From: Cohnella nanjingensis
GTDB taxonomy: Bacteria; Bacillota; Bacilli; Paenibacillales; Paenibacillaceae
Length of the DNA stretch: 64,000 bases
NCBI RefSeq assembly: GCF_014212125.1
Contig: NZ_JACJVP010000017.1
Location: 1 to 64,000, forward strand
Direction of reading: 5' to 3'
A program made the translations under genes and the position numbers. Below the pieces are notes generated by a model. That model saw nothing but the letters and a program-made list of their open reading frames with translations, searched no databases and was not told the DNA's origin. This document shows, piece after piece, positions 1 through 7,056 of the stretch. The first letter of the stretch is position 1. Every line of letters begins with the position of its first letter.

Positions 1-330
1 GCGCGGCTCGCGGCGCTGCGCAGCCTGCGCGAGGCCGGCGTCCCGACGCAGGCGGCCGTCTCGCCGCTGCTGCCGCACACGCCGGCGTTCGCCGCGCAGA
101 TCGCGGCCGCCGCGCCGCGCGTCGTCGTCGACGACTACTTCCGCGGTGACGGCAGCGGCGGCCGGCGCAGCGAGCGGCTCGGCATGCGCGACGCGTACGC
201 CGAGCTCGGCCTAGCCGACTGGTATGCGCCGGAGCGGCTCGACGCGCTCGTCGCCGAGCTGCGCCGGCGGATGCCGGCGGAGGCGGTCACGGTCAGCGCC
301 GAAGGCTTCAACCCGCCGCCGCGGCGTTGA
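1..330 (+). CDS. C-terminal part of a radical-SAM protein (SplB/COG1533-like), cut by window edge
   Basis: An open frame enters from the left edge and stops at 328-330; 109 residues are visible. The visible part has the pattern seen at the C-terminus of spore-photoproduct-lyase-like radical-SAM proteins: a segment reading AGVPTQAAVSPLLPHTPAF, then VVVDDYFRGDG, then a basic SERLGM stretch, and an ending SAEGFNPPPRR. The CxxxCxxC cluster motif would lie upstream and cannot be seen. It is convergent with the SLH gene that ends 6 bp away. The family call rests on recall of these C-terminal patterns only; the exact function is unknown. Confidence 0.55.
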   Translation, partial: ARLAALRSLREAGVPTQAAVSPLLPHTPAFAAQIAAAAPRVVVDDYFRGDGSGGRRSERLGMRDAYAELGLADWYAPERLDALVAELRRRMPAEAVTVSAEGFNPPPRR

Positions 331-336
331 CGCCGA

Positions 337-1323
337 TTACTCGACGATGGGGAAGCCGGTGGAGCCGCTTGCGGCGCCGCCCTTCGCGGGAGGCGTCGAG
401 ACGCCCTCTTGGCCGCCGAGTACCGGCGTGTAGGACGCATCGATATAGACGGACGCTTTAACGGTCGTCACGACCTGCGGGAACATCTTGTCGGGATCCG
501 GCTCGACGACCCGATAGCGGATGGTCGCTTGCTTGTCTTTGAAGTCGATGCCGGCGATCTCGATGCCGTAGCCGGGATGCCCGACTTCGGCGGAGAGCGT
601 GACTTTCTTCACGTCCGCCGAGTAAGCTTCCGTCGTTAATTGCACGTCGCCCAATGGGGTGGGCTCCGGCAGTTGCTCGATCGGCTTCGTCTTCTCCACG
701 AACGAGAGCGCCTTGTCCAGCATGACGGCCGCTTCGCTGCGCGTTATAGCCGCTTGCGGGCGGAAGTTTTGTTTCGCGTCCAGCGAGGCGATGTTCGCGA
801 TGACGAGCTTCTGAATGCTCTCCATATAATCCTTGGCGACGCTCTTCTCATCGTTCAGCAGCACGTACTGCATCGTCCATGCATAGTCGCCTTTCGTGCT
901 GATCGCTTGGAACAGCCAGTGGGCGAACTGCTCGCGGGTGACGCTGGCGCCCGGCTGGATATCCTTGGGGATCTCCAGGCCGTTCAATTGGGCGATGATG
1001 AACGCCTGGGCGTAAGGGGCGTCGTCCTTGATATGGGTATAGTAATCGCTGGCTTTCGGCTCTTTAATGAAGCGGATGTTGTCGATGTTCAGCTTGAAGC
1101 CGTTCACGAGCATCGTTACGGCCGTCGAGGCGGTTACTTGGCTCTTCGGCTTGAATTGGCCGCTGCCGTCGCCGCGCACGATCCCGAGTTCCTGCAAGTG
1201 AAGAATGTGGGTCCGGCCGGCATCCTTGTCGATATCGCCGAACGCGAAGACGGAGCCGCTCATGAGCGTGCTGGCGAGCACGACGCTGAGACCGGCGATG
1301 GTCCATTTGGATTTGTTCTTCAT
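337..1323 (-). CDS. Exported SLH-domain protein with PrcB-like C-terminal domain
   Basis: 328 residues. The start ATG (1321-1323) follows an AAGGAGGC site; longer in-frame extensions lack one. Residues 1-27 form a signal peptide ending SVFA. Three S-layer-homology-like modules follow (about 28-80, 90-145, 150-205; e.g. GIVRGDGSGQFKPKSQVT and ITRSEAAVMLDKAL), which in this family bind pyruvylated cell-wall polymer. The last 100 residues are beta-rich (VGHPGYGIEIAGIDF ... YRVVEPDPDKM) and resemble the PrcB C-terminal domain (GG/PGYxIEI...VxEPxP). It is probably a wall-anchored surface protein of unknown role. It is monocistronic, with tRNA-Val upstream on the same strand. Confidence 0.8.
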   Translation of the reverse strand: MKNKSKWTIAGLSVVLASTLMSGSVFAFGDIDKDAGRTHILHLQELGIVRGDGSGQFKPKSQVTASTAVTMLVNGFKLNIDNIRFIKEPKASDYYTHIKDDAPYAQAFIIAQLNGLEIPKDIQPGASVTREQFAHWLFQAISTKGDYAWTMQYVLLNDEKSVAKDYMESIQKLVIANIASLDAKQNFRPQAAITRSEAAVMLDKALSFVEKTKPIEQLPEPTPLGDVQLTTEAYSADVKKVTLSAEVGHPGYGIEIAGIDFKDKQATIRYRVVEPDPDKMFPQVVTTVKASVYIDASYTPVLGGQEGVSTPPAKGGAASGSTGFPIVE

Positions 1324-1443
1324 CCGTATTGCCTCCTTGGTGAGATTTAAATTGCCGCTCTGGGGCAGCTCAACTATGTAAACGCAGGGGGATTGACAAA
1401 TGTTGCATGCGCCGCTTCCTTGTCCCAAAATGCCCAGCGGACG

Positions 1444-1470
1444 CAAAAAAACCTCGCGCAAGGGCGAGGC
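1444..1470 (-). terminator. Rho-independent terminator of tRNA-Val (first copy)
   Basis: On the minus strand a GCCTCGCCC/GCGAGG hairpin is followed by seven T, immediately after the tRNA 3' end. Confidence 0.8.
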
Positions 1471-1485
1471 GTTCGTTGAAGAAGA

Positions 1486-1561
1486 TGGTGATCTGAACAG
1501 GGATCGAACCTGTGACCCCTACCCTGTCAAGGTAGTGCTCTCCCAGCTGAGCTATCAGATC
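1486..1561 (-). tRNA. tRNA-Val (anticodon GAC), copy 1
   Basis: A 76-nt cloverleaf including an encoded CCA end. The 7-bp acceptor pairs GATCTGA with TCAGATC; the D-arm is AGCTCAGCTGGGAGAGC; the anticodon stem-loop CTACC-TTGACAG-GGTAG gives GAC; the T-arm contains GGTTCGATCC. It is identical to the copy at 2543-2618. Confidence 0.97.
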
Positions 1562-1591
1562 AAGAGAAACGTTTGTGTTTCGACTTGACCT

Positions 1592-1620
1592 ATTATATAA
1601 GGTTGGGCGGCAAATGTAAA
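1592..1620 (-). promoter_or_regulatory. Sigma-A promoter of tRNA-Val copy 1
   Basis: Minus strand: TTTACA (1620-1615), 17-bp spacer, TATAAT (1597-1592), about 30 nt before the tRNA 5' end. Confidence 0.75.
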
Positions 1621-1631
1621 GCGTTATTTTT

Positions 1632-1669
1632 AAAAAAGCGCCAAGCCGACAGAAGCCGGTCTGGCGCTT
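1632..1669 (-). terminator. Terminator of the secreted repeat protein gene
   Basis: Minus strand hairpin AAGCGCCAGACCGGC / GTCGGCTTGGCGCTT followed by a T run. It lies about 75 bp past the stop codon. Confidence 0.8.
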
Positions 1670-1745
1670 GCGTTATTCTGCTTCCTGCACGGTTCGTAGC
1701 TCGGGTCGCAGCGCGGTTCGACGGCGTTATCCCGTCGGGCATTCG

Positions 1746-2435
1746 TTATGCGTTCCGTTTCGCGTTCGGCGCCCAGCTGCGGTGGATGCGCTCCTGGATG
1801 CGGACTTTCTCCTTCTCCAGCAGGCGGTTCACGAGAACCTCTTCGCTTATGCCTTTTTCCTTGCCCAATTGCGCGATCGTCTTGCCCTTCTTAAGCTCTT
1901 GGATCAGCTGATCCGCGGTCAAGCCGAGCACGGAAGCGGTATCCGCCAGGCGGCGGCTCTCGCGATAGCGCTCTTTGCCGCCCCATAGCCCTTTGTGCTC
2001 GACGATGCGCAGCGCGCGCGCCTGCATGTCCGATCGCCATTGCTGCGCATCGGACGCCGAGAGCCGGCCCGACTGCACGGCCGCATCCAGCTTCGCGGTC
2101 TGCTGCGTCACGATCAAGTCGACGACTTTCTGCTTGTCCACGCCTTTCGCTTTCGCGACATCCGCGAGCGACTTGCCCGAACGCAGCGCCTGTTCGAGGG
2201 AGGACGCGTCCGTCTTGAGCAGCGCCAGCAGCTGTTCGCTGCGCAGCAGGCCCATCTTGTGCCCGCCATGGCCGTCGCCGGGATGCCCATGGCCGGGATA
2301 GCCTTCCGGACCCGTGGCGGCCGCGGAATCCGAATCCGGTGTCGCGGCAGCGGCATGCATCGCGGCCAGCGGGAGGAGAAGCGTCAGCGCCAGCATTAGG
2401 GTCAACGGGATTTTTATTCGCATCGATTTCTTCAT
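1746..2435 (-). CDS. Secreted helical-repeat protein, unknown function
   Basis: 229 residues with an AGGAGTG site before the ATG at 2433-2435. It has a signal peptide (about residues 1-31, hydrophobic LTLMLALTLLLPLAAMHA), then a His/Gly-rich linker (PGHGHPGDGHGGHK) that could bind metal. The rest is helical, with two related modules: LEQALRSGKSLADVAKAKGV followed by DKQKVVDLIV, and LIQELKKGKTIAQLGKEKGI followed by SEEVLVNRLL. Each reads as helix, SLADVAKxKGV turn, helix. Similar modules occur in secreted Bacillales proteins of unknown role. It sits alone between two identical tRNA-Val genes on the same strand, with its own terminator. No enzyme motif is visible. Confidence 0.75.
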   Translation of the reverse strand: MKKSMRIKIPLTLMLALTLLLPLAAMHAAAATPDSDSAAATGPEGYPGHGHPGDGHGGHKMGLLRSEQLLALLKTDASSLEQALRSGKSLADVAKAKGVDKQKVVDLIVTQQTAKLDAAVQSGRLSASDAQQWRSDMQARALRIVEHKGLWGGKERYRESRRLADTASVLGLTADQLIQELKKGKTIAQLGKEKGISEEVLVNRLLEKEKVRIQERIHRSWAPNAKRNA

Positions 2436-2497
2436 GGTGTCATCACTCCTTCCTCCCTAGTGTAGGTTTTGGAACTTCGGTCTAAACGGCAGCGCAT

Positions 2498-2529
2498 AAA
2501 AAAACCACCGGCCAAAGGACCGATGGTTG
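2498..2529 (-). terminator. Rho-independent terminator of tRNA-Val (second copy)
   Basis: Minus strand hairpin AACCATCGGTCC / GGCCGGTGGTT followed by a T run, just after the tRNA 3' end. Confidence 0.8.
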
Positions 2530-2542
2530 GATGGATATGGGA

Positions 2543-2618
2543 TGGTGATCTGAACAGGGATCGAACCTGTGACCCCTACCCTGTCAAGGTAGTGCTCTCC
2601 CAGCTGAGCTATCAGATC
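2543..2618 (-). tRNA. tRNA-Val (anticodon GAC), copy 2
   Basis: 76 nt with encoded CCA, identical over its whole length to the copy at 1486-1561 (same acceptor, D-arm, GAC anticodon and T-arm). Confidence 0.97.
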
Positions 2619-2640
2619 ACGTCTTCAAGAGACATTTAGT

Positions 2641-2669
2641 ATCATACCAAGCGGGAGGCCCTTCGTCAA
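2641..2669 (-). promoter_or_regulatory. Sigma-A promoter of tRNA-Val copy 2
   Basis: Minus strand: TTGACG (2669-2664), 17-bp spacer, TATGAT (2646-2641). The promoter differs in sequence from that of the other copy, so each tRNA is transcribed on its own. Confidence 0.75.
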
Positions 2670-2818
2670 CCGGGTGTCCCCCTGCATTTTTTGCACAATA
2701 AACGCCAAATCAAACGGAAACGGCTTTAGCTCCAAAAGTTTTCGCGCGAACAGGGATGAATCGATCCCGCGCCACGTACATATGTACCATTGCATACGTA
2801 GCGGGAGGCACAGCGCGC

Positions 2819-2977
2819 ATGGAGAGTATGGCTATTCTTGCGGTTTGGCTGATCGGATTGTTCGGGCTGATCGGCGTGGTGATGGCGGCGGTCGCCCAAC
2901 TGATTTTGCGGGATACGATGGAGTACGACAAGGCGTTCACCTGGCAGACGCACAAGCACAACTGGGACCGGGAATAA
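2819..2977 (+). CDS. Small single-span membrane protein
   Basis: 52 residues starting MESMAILAVW. GGAGG at 2804-2808 lies 10 nt before the ATG; a second in-frame ATG at 2828 is possible. One hydrophobic segment covers about residues 5-30, followed by a short polar tail ending THKHNWDRE. It is not recognised. It lies about 90 bp before a small lipoprotein gene on the same strand and may be co-transcribed with it. Confidence 0.55.
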   Translation: MESMAILAVWLIGLFGLIGVVMAAVAQLILRDTMEYDKAFTWQTHKHNWDRE

Positions 2978-3067
2978 ATCTCGCCCCGCGGCCGCCGATT
3001 CGGTTAATTCGTTCGAGGTTGGCGCAAAATGGAAAGGAGGGATGGATCACCCAAAGGAGCAGATGGC

Positions 3068-3286
3068 ATGAAGATCGGATCGTACCGCCGGACAGCGGGC
3101 GCGCGAGCGGCGAAGGGAGCGCTGATGGTCGCGTTGGCGGCCTCGCTCGCCGGCTGCCAGTCGGCCGAGGGCACGGATACGTCGGACAGCGTCATCGCCG
3201 ACGTCTACTATGCGCCTACAGTCGGACAAGACGTATACGGCTCGCATATGCTGCCCTCCGAAGGCGTAAGAGGCCTGATGAGATGA
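3068..3286 (+). CDS. Small lipoprotein
   Basis: 72 residues from an ATG with AAAGGAG 8 nt upstream. The N-terminus is basic and then hydrophobic, ending in a lipobox LAGC near residue 32 (ALAASLAGC), so the mature protein would be lipid-anchored on the outer face of the membrane. The mature part is only about 40 residues (QSAEGTDTSDSVIADVYYAPT...), with no recognisable domain. A strong terminator follows directly. Confidence 0.6.
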   Translation: MKIGSYRRTAGARAAKGALMVALAASLAGCQSAEGTDTSDSVIADVYYAPTVGQDVYGSHMLPSEGVRGLMR

Positions 3287-3289
3287 ACG

Positions 3290-3334
3290 CCCAAAAAGGC
3301 TCCAAGCGCATTGGCGCTTTGGAGCCTTTTTGGG
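3290..3334. terminator. Strong bidirectional terminator
   Basis: Near-perfect hairpin, CCAAAAAGGCTCCAAGCGC against GCGCTTTGGAGCCTTTTTGG, with T runs on both strands. It serves the lipoprotein gene (+) and possibly the small membrane gene on the minus strand. Confidence 0.85.
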
Positions 3335-3450
3335 CCATTTAGAATTTATAAGTTTCACGCTTATCCCTTTCTAAATGGTCTCCGATAAAAACGTCTCGCC
3401 CTCTTCCGAAGACGGCGAAGCCGTTTTTACTTGCGTGCTGACGTTCCGCG

Positions 3451-3552
3451 CTATTCTTCCCATTTGCGGGAGTATGCTTTCTTGGTCACCCACAGCGTGA
3501 GCCAAATGATGAGGACGACGATAATGCCTGCGACGATCCAAGTGCCGGTCAC
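3451..3552 (-). CDS. 33-residue membrane peptide, YtzI-like
   Basis: GTG start at 3550-3552, with AAGGAG and AAAGGA further upstream. It encodes 33 residues: one membrane span (WIVAGIIVVLIIWLTLWV) followed by TKKAYSRKWEE. The span followed by a T-K-A-Y-S motif recalls the tiny YtzI-type membrane proteins of Bacillales (from memory, tentative). The other frame starting at the nearby ATG is arginine/histidine-rich and unlike a protein. It lies 44 bp downstream of the MBL-fold gene on the same strand, so it is probably its operon partner. Confidence 0.45.
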   Translation of the reverse strand: MTGTWIVAGIIVVLIIWLTLWVTKKAYSRKWEE

Positions 3553-3596
3553 GTGATGTCGACATCCTTTCTCCTTAAGAGTAGTCGCTTGATGAA

Positions 3597-4325
3597 TCAG
3601 AACGAATAAACGCGCTGCTGCTCGACAAAGGTCATCTGGCCCGTCCGGCCGACAAACTCCGGCTGCGCGTCCCCGTAGTGCATCAGATAGATGCGCCGCT
3701 GAAGCTCCTCCGGCAGCGTCAACAGCTGAGGGAGGCAGGCGTGCACGACGCCGGGGGGGTGGAGCTGGCAATCGTGGAAGATCGTTTCGACGCCCCGGTC
3801 GAGGACCAGCGATTGCAGAAGATCCGGATCGAAGACCATATCCGCCGTATAGAAAAACGTGTCGTTCAGCAGAATCGAATAGCTCCGCTTGTCCGGAATA
3901 TGGGTCGTTCGCAGCAGCTCGGCCGTCAGACCCGGAAGGACCTGCGTCTTTTCGCCCTCGCGCAGGGGACGGAGATCGAAGTAATCTTCCAGCCGGTGAA
4001 GTTCCTCTTGTTCCAAACCGCCGCGAAGCGAGCGCTCCCAGAGGAGATCCGGCAGCGTATCCGCGATATAGAGCGTCGGCTTGCGTTGATAGAGGAACTT
4101 GTACTGGAACGCGACTTCCTCCAAACCGCCGATATGATCCGCATGAATATGAGAGATCAGGAAGGCGTCGACCTCGGCGAGCGACATGCCGAGCCGGTGA
4201 AGCGCGAGCGGCGCGGTCGTGCCGCAATCGATCAGCAGCTTCTTGCCTCCAGCATATACGATCGCATTGTTATTGTAAAAGGTCTTGGCGAACGCGCTGC
4301 CGCAACCGAGCATCTGAATATCCAT
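3597..4325 (-). CDS. Metallo-beta-lactamase-fold hydrolase (RNase Z-like)
   Basis: 242 residues; the chosen ATG (4323-4325) has GGGAGG 6 nt upstream. The N-terminus MDIQMLGCGSAF and the metal motif SHIHADHIGG (HxHxDH) define the MBL fold. Further ligands are a later His (TTHIPD), the Asp in YTADMVFD and a His in LMHYGD near the C-terminus. The order resembles RNase Z/ElaC-like and PqsE-like phosphodiesterases, but no tRNA-binding exosite is evident, so the substrate is unknown. Likely soluble and cytoplasmic, paired with the small membrane gene downstream. Confidence 0.8.
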   Translation of the reverse strand: MDIQMLGCGSAFAKTFYNNNAIVYAGGKKLLIDCGTTAPLALHRLGMSLAEVDAFLISHIHADHIGGLEEVAFQYKFLYQRKPTLYIADTLPDLLWERSLRGGLEQEELHRLEDYFDLRPLREGEKTQVLPGLTAELLRTTHIPDKRSYSILLNDTFFYTADMVFDPDLLQSLVLDRGVETIFHDCQLHPPGVVHACLPQLLTLPEELQRRIYLMHYGDAQPEFVGRTGQMTFVEQQRVYSF

Positions 4326-4505
4326 CCAGGGCCTCCCTGATGCCATATGTATCAAGCGCGGACAAGCTGCAAAGCTCCCATAAATGTACCATAATTTGAC
4401 TGGCTGCAAAAGATACAAATCGCTCGCCTCGGACATTCGCACATTCCTTCGGTCGCGCATACCTTAACGTGAAGCTTGCGCAGCAAGCGGGAGGAGGAGC
4501 GGCCG

Positions 4506-4730
4506 ATGAACAAACCGGCGACCAAACAAGGAAAAACCTCGAAAGGCGGCAGCAAGAAGAAAGCCCATTCCGAACACTACCAGCCGCAGATGAAAATCGT
4601 CACTTCGGACGTTTGCGCGGTATGCAAGACGCCGTGCGCCCGCGGCTTGGATTACCTCGCGCGGATGAGCGTGCCCGGCGCCTCGGGAAATGGCGTACCC
4701 TGCGTCCTGACGCTGCCCAAGGCCAAGTAA
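4506..4730 (+). CDS. Small basic protein with CxxC-type cysteine cluster
   Basis: 74 residues from the ATG following GGGAGGAGGAGCGG. The first 25 residues are Lys/Ser-rich and probably disordered. Then VCAVCKTPCARG supplies three closely spaced cysteines and VPCVLTLPKAK a fourth, which could bind zinc. No family was recognised; it looks like a conserved hypothetical of this group. It is divergent from the MBL-fold gene. Confidence 0.6.
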   Translation: MNKPATKQGKTSKGGSKKKAHSEHYQPQMKIVTSDVCAVCKTPCARGLDYLARMSVPGASGNGVPCVLTLPKAK

Positions 4731-4992
4731 CCGAGCGCGAACGGCGCCGGCACTTCACCGAAGACACTTCGCCGACGGACAGGGTACGATTTCGCAGTTA
4801 TTGGCCTCTCATAAGGGGAGCGCATTTCCCGGGCAACCGCAGGCTTTGCGGTTATGCGACAAAATCGCGTGAAATCGGTCGAAAAAAGCCGCTCGGCAAT
4901 TTTTCTCCCCTTATCGCAACTTTCTTGGAGAAAGAAGGTATAACCAAGTGCAAAACGGATAACGAGACGGAATGACGGAGGGAAAAATCATA

Positions 4993-5568
4993 ATGAAGAT
5001 CCGCAAGCTTTTGATCCTGACCGTTGCTTTATCGCTGATCGGCGGCACGGCTATATTCGCGGATTCGGTTGCGCAGAAGGTCAAGGTCATCTTCAATAAG
5101 CAGGAGCTGGACGACGCCGGCGCGCTGGTCGACGGCAAAGCGTACCTGGGCGTCCGAACGGTAGGCGACAGCATGCAGGCGATCACCGTCTGGGATGATA
5201 GCGCGAAGAAGGTTACCATCTACAAGCCGAACGTACATATATTCCTCATGACGGGGAGCAAGCCCTTCGGCGAAGTGCAGAAGGGGAAGACGAGCTTCCG
5301 GGTCTTCTCGCAGATCGACAACCTGCAGACGGATATCTCCGCCTTCAAGGTCACGATCACCGATCCGTACGGCGACGAGACGTGGATCGACGGGCGTACG
5401 TCCAAGGACGACGATTTCCCGCGCAGCAAGGACAACTTCTGGTTCACGGGGGACAACTTCACCTACGACTTCAAGTCGGTGGGGAGATACACGGTTCGGT
5501 TCTGGATGAAGGCCGCTGACAACACCGCGATGCAGATCGTATCCGAGAAGACGATTATCGCCAAGTGA
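4993..5568 (+). CDS. Secreted protein with a stalk-type (Cu-amine-oxidase-N-like) domain
   Basis: 191 residues. The ATG at 4993 has ACGGAGGG 10 nt upstream, better than the ATG at 4972. It has a signal peptide of about 23 residues ending IFADS. Residues 28-80 (VKVIFNKQELDDAGALVDGKAYLGVRTVGDSM...KKVTIYKP) match half of the copper-amine-oxidase-N/stalk repeat common in Paenibacillus surface proteins. Residues 85-191 form a beta-sandwich-like region (FRVFSQIDNL ... YDFKSVGRYTVRFWM) with no catalytic motif. Probably exported, function unknown. Confidence 0.65.
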   Translation: MKIRKLLILTVALSLIGGTAIFADSVAQKVKVIFNKQELDDAGALVDGKAYLGVRTVGDSMQAITVWDDSAKKVTIYKPNVHIFLMTGSKPFGEVQKGKTSFRVFSQIDNLQTDISAFKVTITDPYGDETWIDGRTSKDDDFPRSKDNFWFTGDNFTYDFKSVGRYTVRFWMKAADNTAMQIVSEKTIIAK

Positions 5569-5581
5569 CGGCTTGGGATGG

Positions 5582-5619
5582 ACGCTCCTTTCCCTTATCG
5601 GGAGAGGGGCGTTTCGTTT
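5582..5619 (+). terminator. Probable terminator after the stalk-domain gene
   Basis: Hairpin CGCTCCTTTCCC / GGGAGAGGGGCG with a short TTCGTTT tail just after the stop codon; the stem is imperfect. Confidence 0.5.
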
Positions 5620-5647
5620 GACCGCAATGCACGGGAAATGTTAGGAT
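5618..5647 (+). promoter_or_regulatory. Sigma-A promoter for the DUF1292 gene
   Basis: TTGACC (5618-5623), 18-bp spacer, TAGGAT (5642-5647); the start codon is 42 bp downstream. Confidence 0.5.
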
Positions 5648-5688
5648 ACGGGAGAAGGCAAAATTAACCGACTGAACGGAGGTTCTCC

Positions 5689-5979
5689 ATGAGCGATCAT
5701 GTTCATGACGAAAACTGCGATCACGAGCACGAAGAGGCCGTATTTGTCGTAACGGACGAAGACGGCAACGAACATGAGATGGTGCTTGTGTATACGTTTG
5801 AAAGTGGAGACCAAGCCTATGCCGTCCTGCTCGACCGGAACGATCCGGACGACGACGGCGTTATTTTCCGGATTGAAGAAGACGGGGAAGACGAAGTGCT
5901 GGTCAACATCGAAGATGACGAGGAATGGGATCGCGTCATGAAAGTGTACGAGGAAATGGCCGCGCAAGAAGCGGACTGA
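5689..5979 (+). CDS. yrzB: DUF1292 family protein (YrzB-like)
   Basis: 96 residues, very acidic, preceded by ACGGAGG. The core FVVTDEDGNEHEMVLVYTFESGDQAYAVLL...VNIEDDEEWDRVMKVYEEM matches the DUF1292 family, including the EWDRV motif near the C-terminus. The N-terminal HVHDENCDHEHEE stretch could bind metal. The family is widespread in Firmicutes, usually beside YrzL and the Holliday-junction resolvase YrrK. Here it stands alone, so context adds nothing; the function is unknown. Confidence 0.85.
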   Translation: MSDHVHDENCDHEHEEAVFVVTDEDGNEHEMVLVYTFESGDQAYAVLLDRNDPDDDGVIFRIEEDGEDEVLVNIEDDEEWDRVMKVYEEMAAQEAD

Positions 5980-6007
5980 AGCTTTGCAGCATCCTTCGAC
6001 ACCAACC

Positions 6008-6056
6008 AAAGGGGCCGCCCGGATGTCTCTAACGAGACTTCGGAGCTGGCCCCTTC
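6008..6056. terminator. Hairpin between convergent DUF1292 and DUF1885 genes
   Basis: AAGGGGCC pairs with GGCCCCTT around an inner GTCTC/GAGAC stem. The T tracts are weak on both sides; it probably terminates both genes. Confidence 0.5.
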
Positions 6057-6090
6057 ATTCGTTTGCGGATCGATGAGGACAAGTCTGCCG

Positions 6091-6510
6091 CTACTTGCGC
6101 GGATTGTAATAGATCGTTCTGCCATTGAACAGGCGCACCTCGGCCAAGAGCTGTTTGCCCAGCCATTTGCAGAGCTCGTTGGCTTTGGACTTGTCGCCGT
6201 GCGTCGATCCTTCCGGGAGGACAACTTGGATGGCGGAGGTCTCGGATGCGGCTTCGTCGAGGCGGCCGTAGCCGATGACGATATACTTATAAAGCGGATG
6301 ATTGCCTTTCAAGTAGAACCAACGCTCTTCTTCGTCGGGCTTGCTCTCCATGGTGTAGGGGAACGCCGCGTTCGCGTAGTCCCAGCCCAACTGCCGGCCG
6401 GTTAACGCCGTCTGTTCCCGGTAATGCGTCAGTCGCGACTTGATGTCTTCCAGTGTGATCTGATCGACCGCAGAGCCTTGCACAAGCGTGATGTAAGCGC
6501 TTTGACTCAA
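6091..6510 (-). CDS. DUF1885 family protein
   Basis: 139 residues from a TTG start at 6508-6510 with GGAGG 9 nt upstream; no better ATG exists, and an upstream extension would lack an RBS. SQSAYITLV...ITLEDIKSRLTHYREQTALTGRQLGWDYANAAFPY is the DUF1885 pattern, a small alpha/beta fold known only structurally. It ends AEVRLFNGRTIYYNPRK. Divergent from the DUF3055 gene. Function unknown. Confidence 0.75.
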   Translation of the reverse strand: MSQSAYITLVQGSAVDQITLEDIKSRLTHYREQTALTGRQLGWDYANAAFPYTMESKPDEEERWFYLKGNHPLYKYIVIGYGRLDEAASETSAIQVVLPEGSTHGDKSKANELCKWLGKQLLAEVRLFNGRTIYYNPRK

Positions 6511-6579
6511 GGAAGGCCACCTCCAAGCAAATGATAGCATTTCCTTCCGGCATTGGCAATGTCCGGCGACAGCCGCGTA

Positions 6580-6609
6580 TTGTCAAGGACAGGGGGAGAA
6601 TGGTAGGAT
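6580..6609 (+). promoter_or_regulatory. Sigma-A promoter for the DUF3055 gene
   Basis: TTGTCA (6580-6585), 18-bp spacer, TAGGAT (6604-6609), about 47 bp before the GTG start. Confidence 0.5.
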
Positions 6610-6655
6610 AAAGTGTAAATCGTCAGAAAATTTAAACGATATGGAGGGGTGTGCT

Positions 6656-6946
6656 GTGTTCGAGCATCTGTACGACGTGACGGAGTCCTCGAACGTGAAC
6701 TTTATCGGCTGCATTTCCGACAACCGCAGATATGACTTTGCGATCGTATATTCGAGCCATTTCTTCGGCAAGCCGTTGGTGGTCTGTATGCAGACCGGCC
6801 GATCTGCGCCGCTCAGCGCGGACGATCTCTCGGATTGCGACATGATCCGTTCGCGTTTCCTCGTCCCGGACGTCCAGACGGCCGAGGAGATCGGCCACCT
6901 GCTTCGCGGCAGACTGCCGGCGCTCGAGGTTCAGGACCAATATTGA
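6656..6946 (+). CDS. DUF3055 family protein
   Basis: 96 residues. The start is GTG (6656-6658), with GGAGGGG 6 nt upstream; an ATG 15 bp earlier overlaps the RBS. The sequence FEHLYDVTESSNVNFIGCISDNRRYDFAIVYSSHFFGKPLVVCMQTGR and the following DDL...EIGHLLRGRL correspond to the small DUF3055 (SAV0927-like) family, whose function is unknown. A strong terminator follows at 6993-7042. Confidence 0.7.
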   Translation: MFEHLYDVTESSNVNFIGCISDNRRYDFAIVYSSHFFGKPLVVCMQTGRSAPLSADDLSDCDMIRSRFLVPDVQTAEEIGHLLRGRLPALEVQDQY

Positions 6947-6992
6947 CGAGGAACGCTGGACGTTTCGCTCGTGCATACGCGTTTCATAACCC

Positions 6993-7042
6993 AAAGCCCC
7001 GTCGCTGCTCAAGTTGCGCAGCGACGGGGCTTCTCGTTTTTT
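6993..7042 (+). terminator. Terminator of the DUF3055 gene
   Basis: 14-bp stem AAGCCCCGTCGCTG / CAGCGACGGGGCTT followed by CTCGTTTTTT on the plus strand. The minus strand lacks a T run. Confidence 0.85.
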
Positions 7043-7056
7043 CATTTTCCAATCTT

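Noticed and set aside
3371..3565. 64-codon minus-strand frame starting at the ATG next to the small membrane peptide
   Set aside because: Translation starts MSTSRDRHLDRRRHYRRPHH, not protein-like; the alternative GTG frame gives a clean membrane span.
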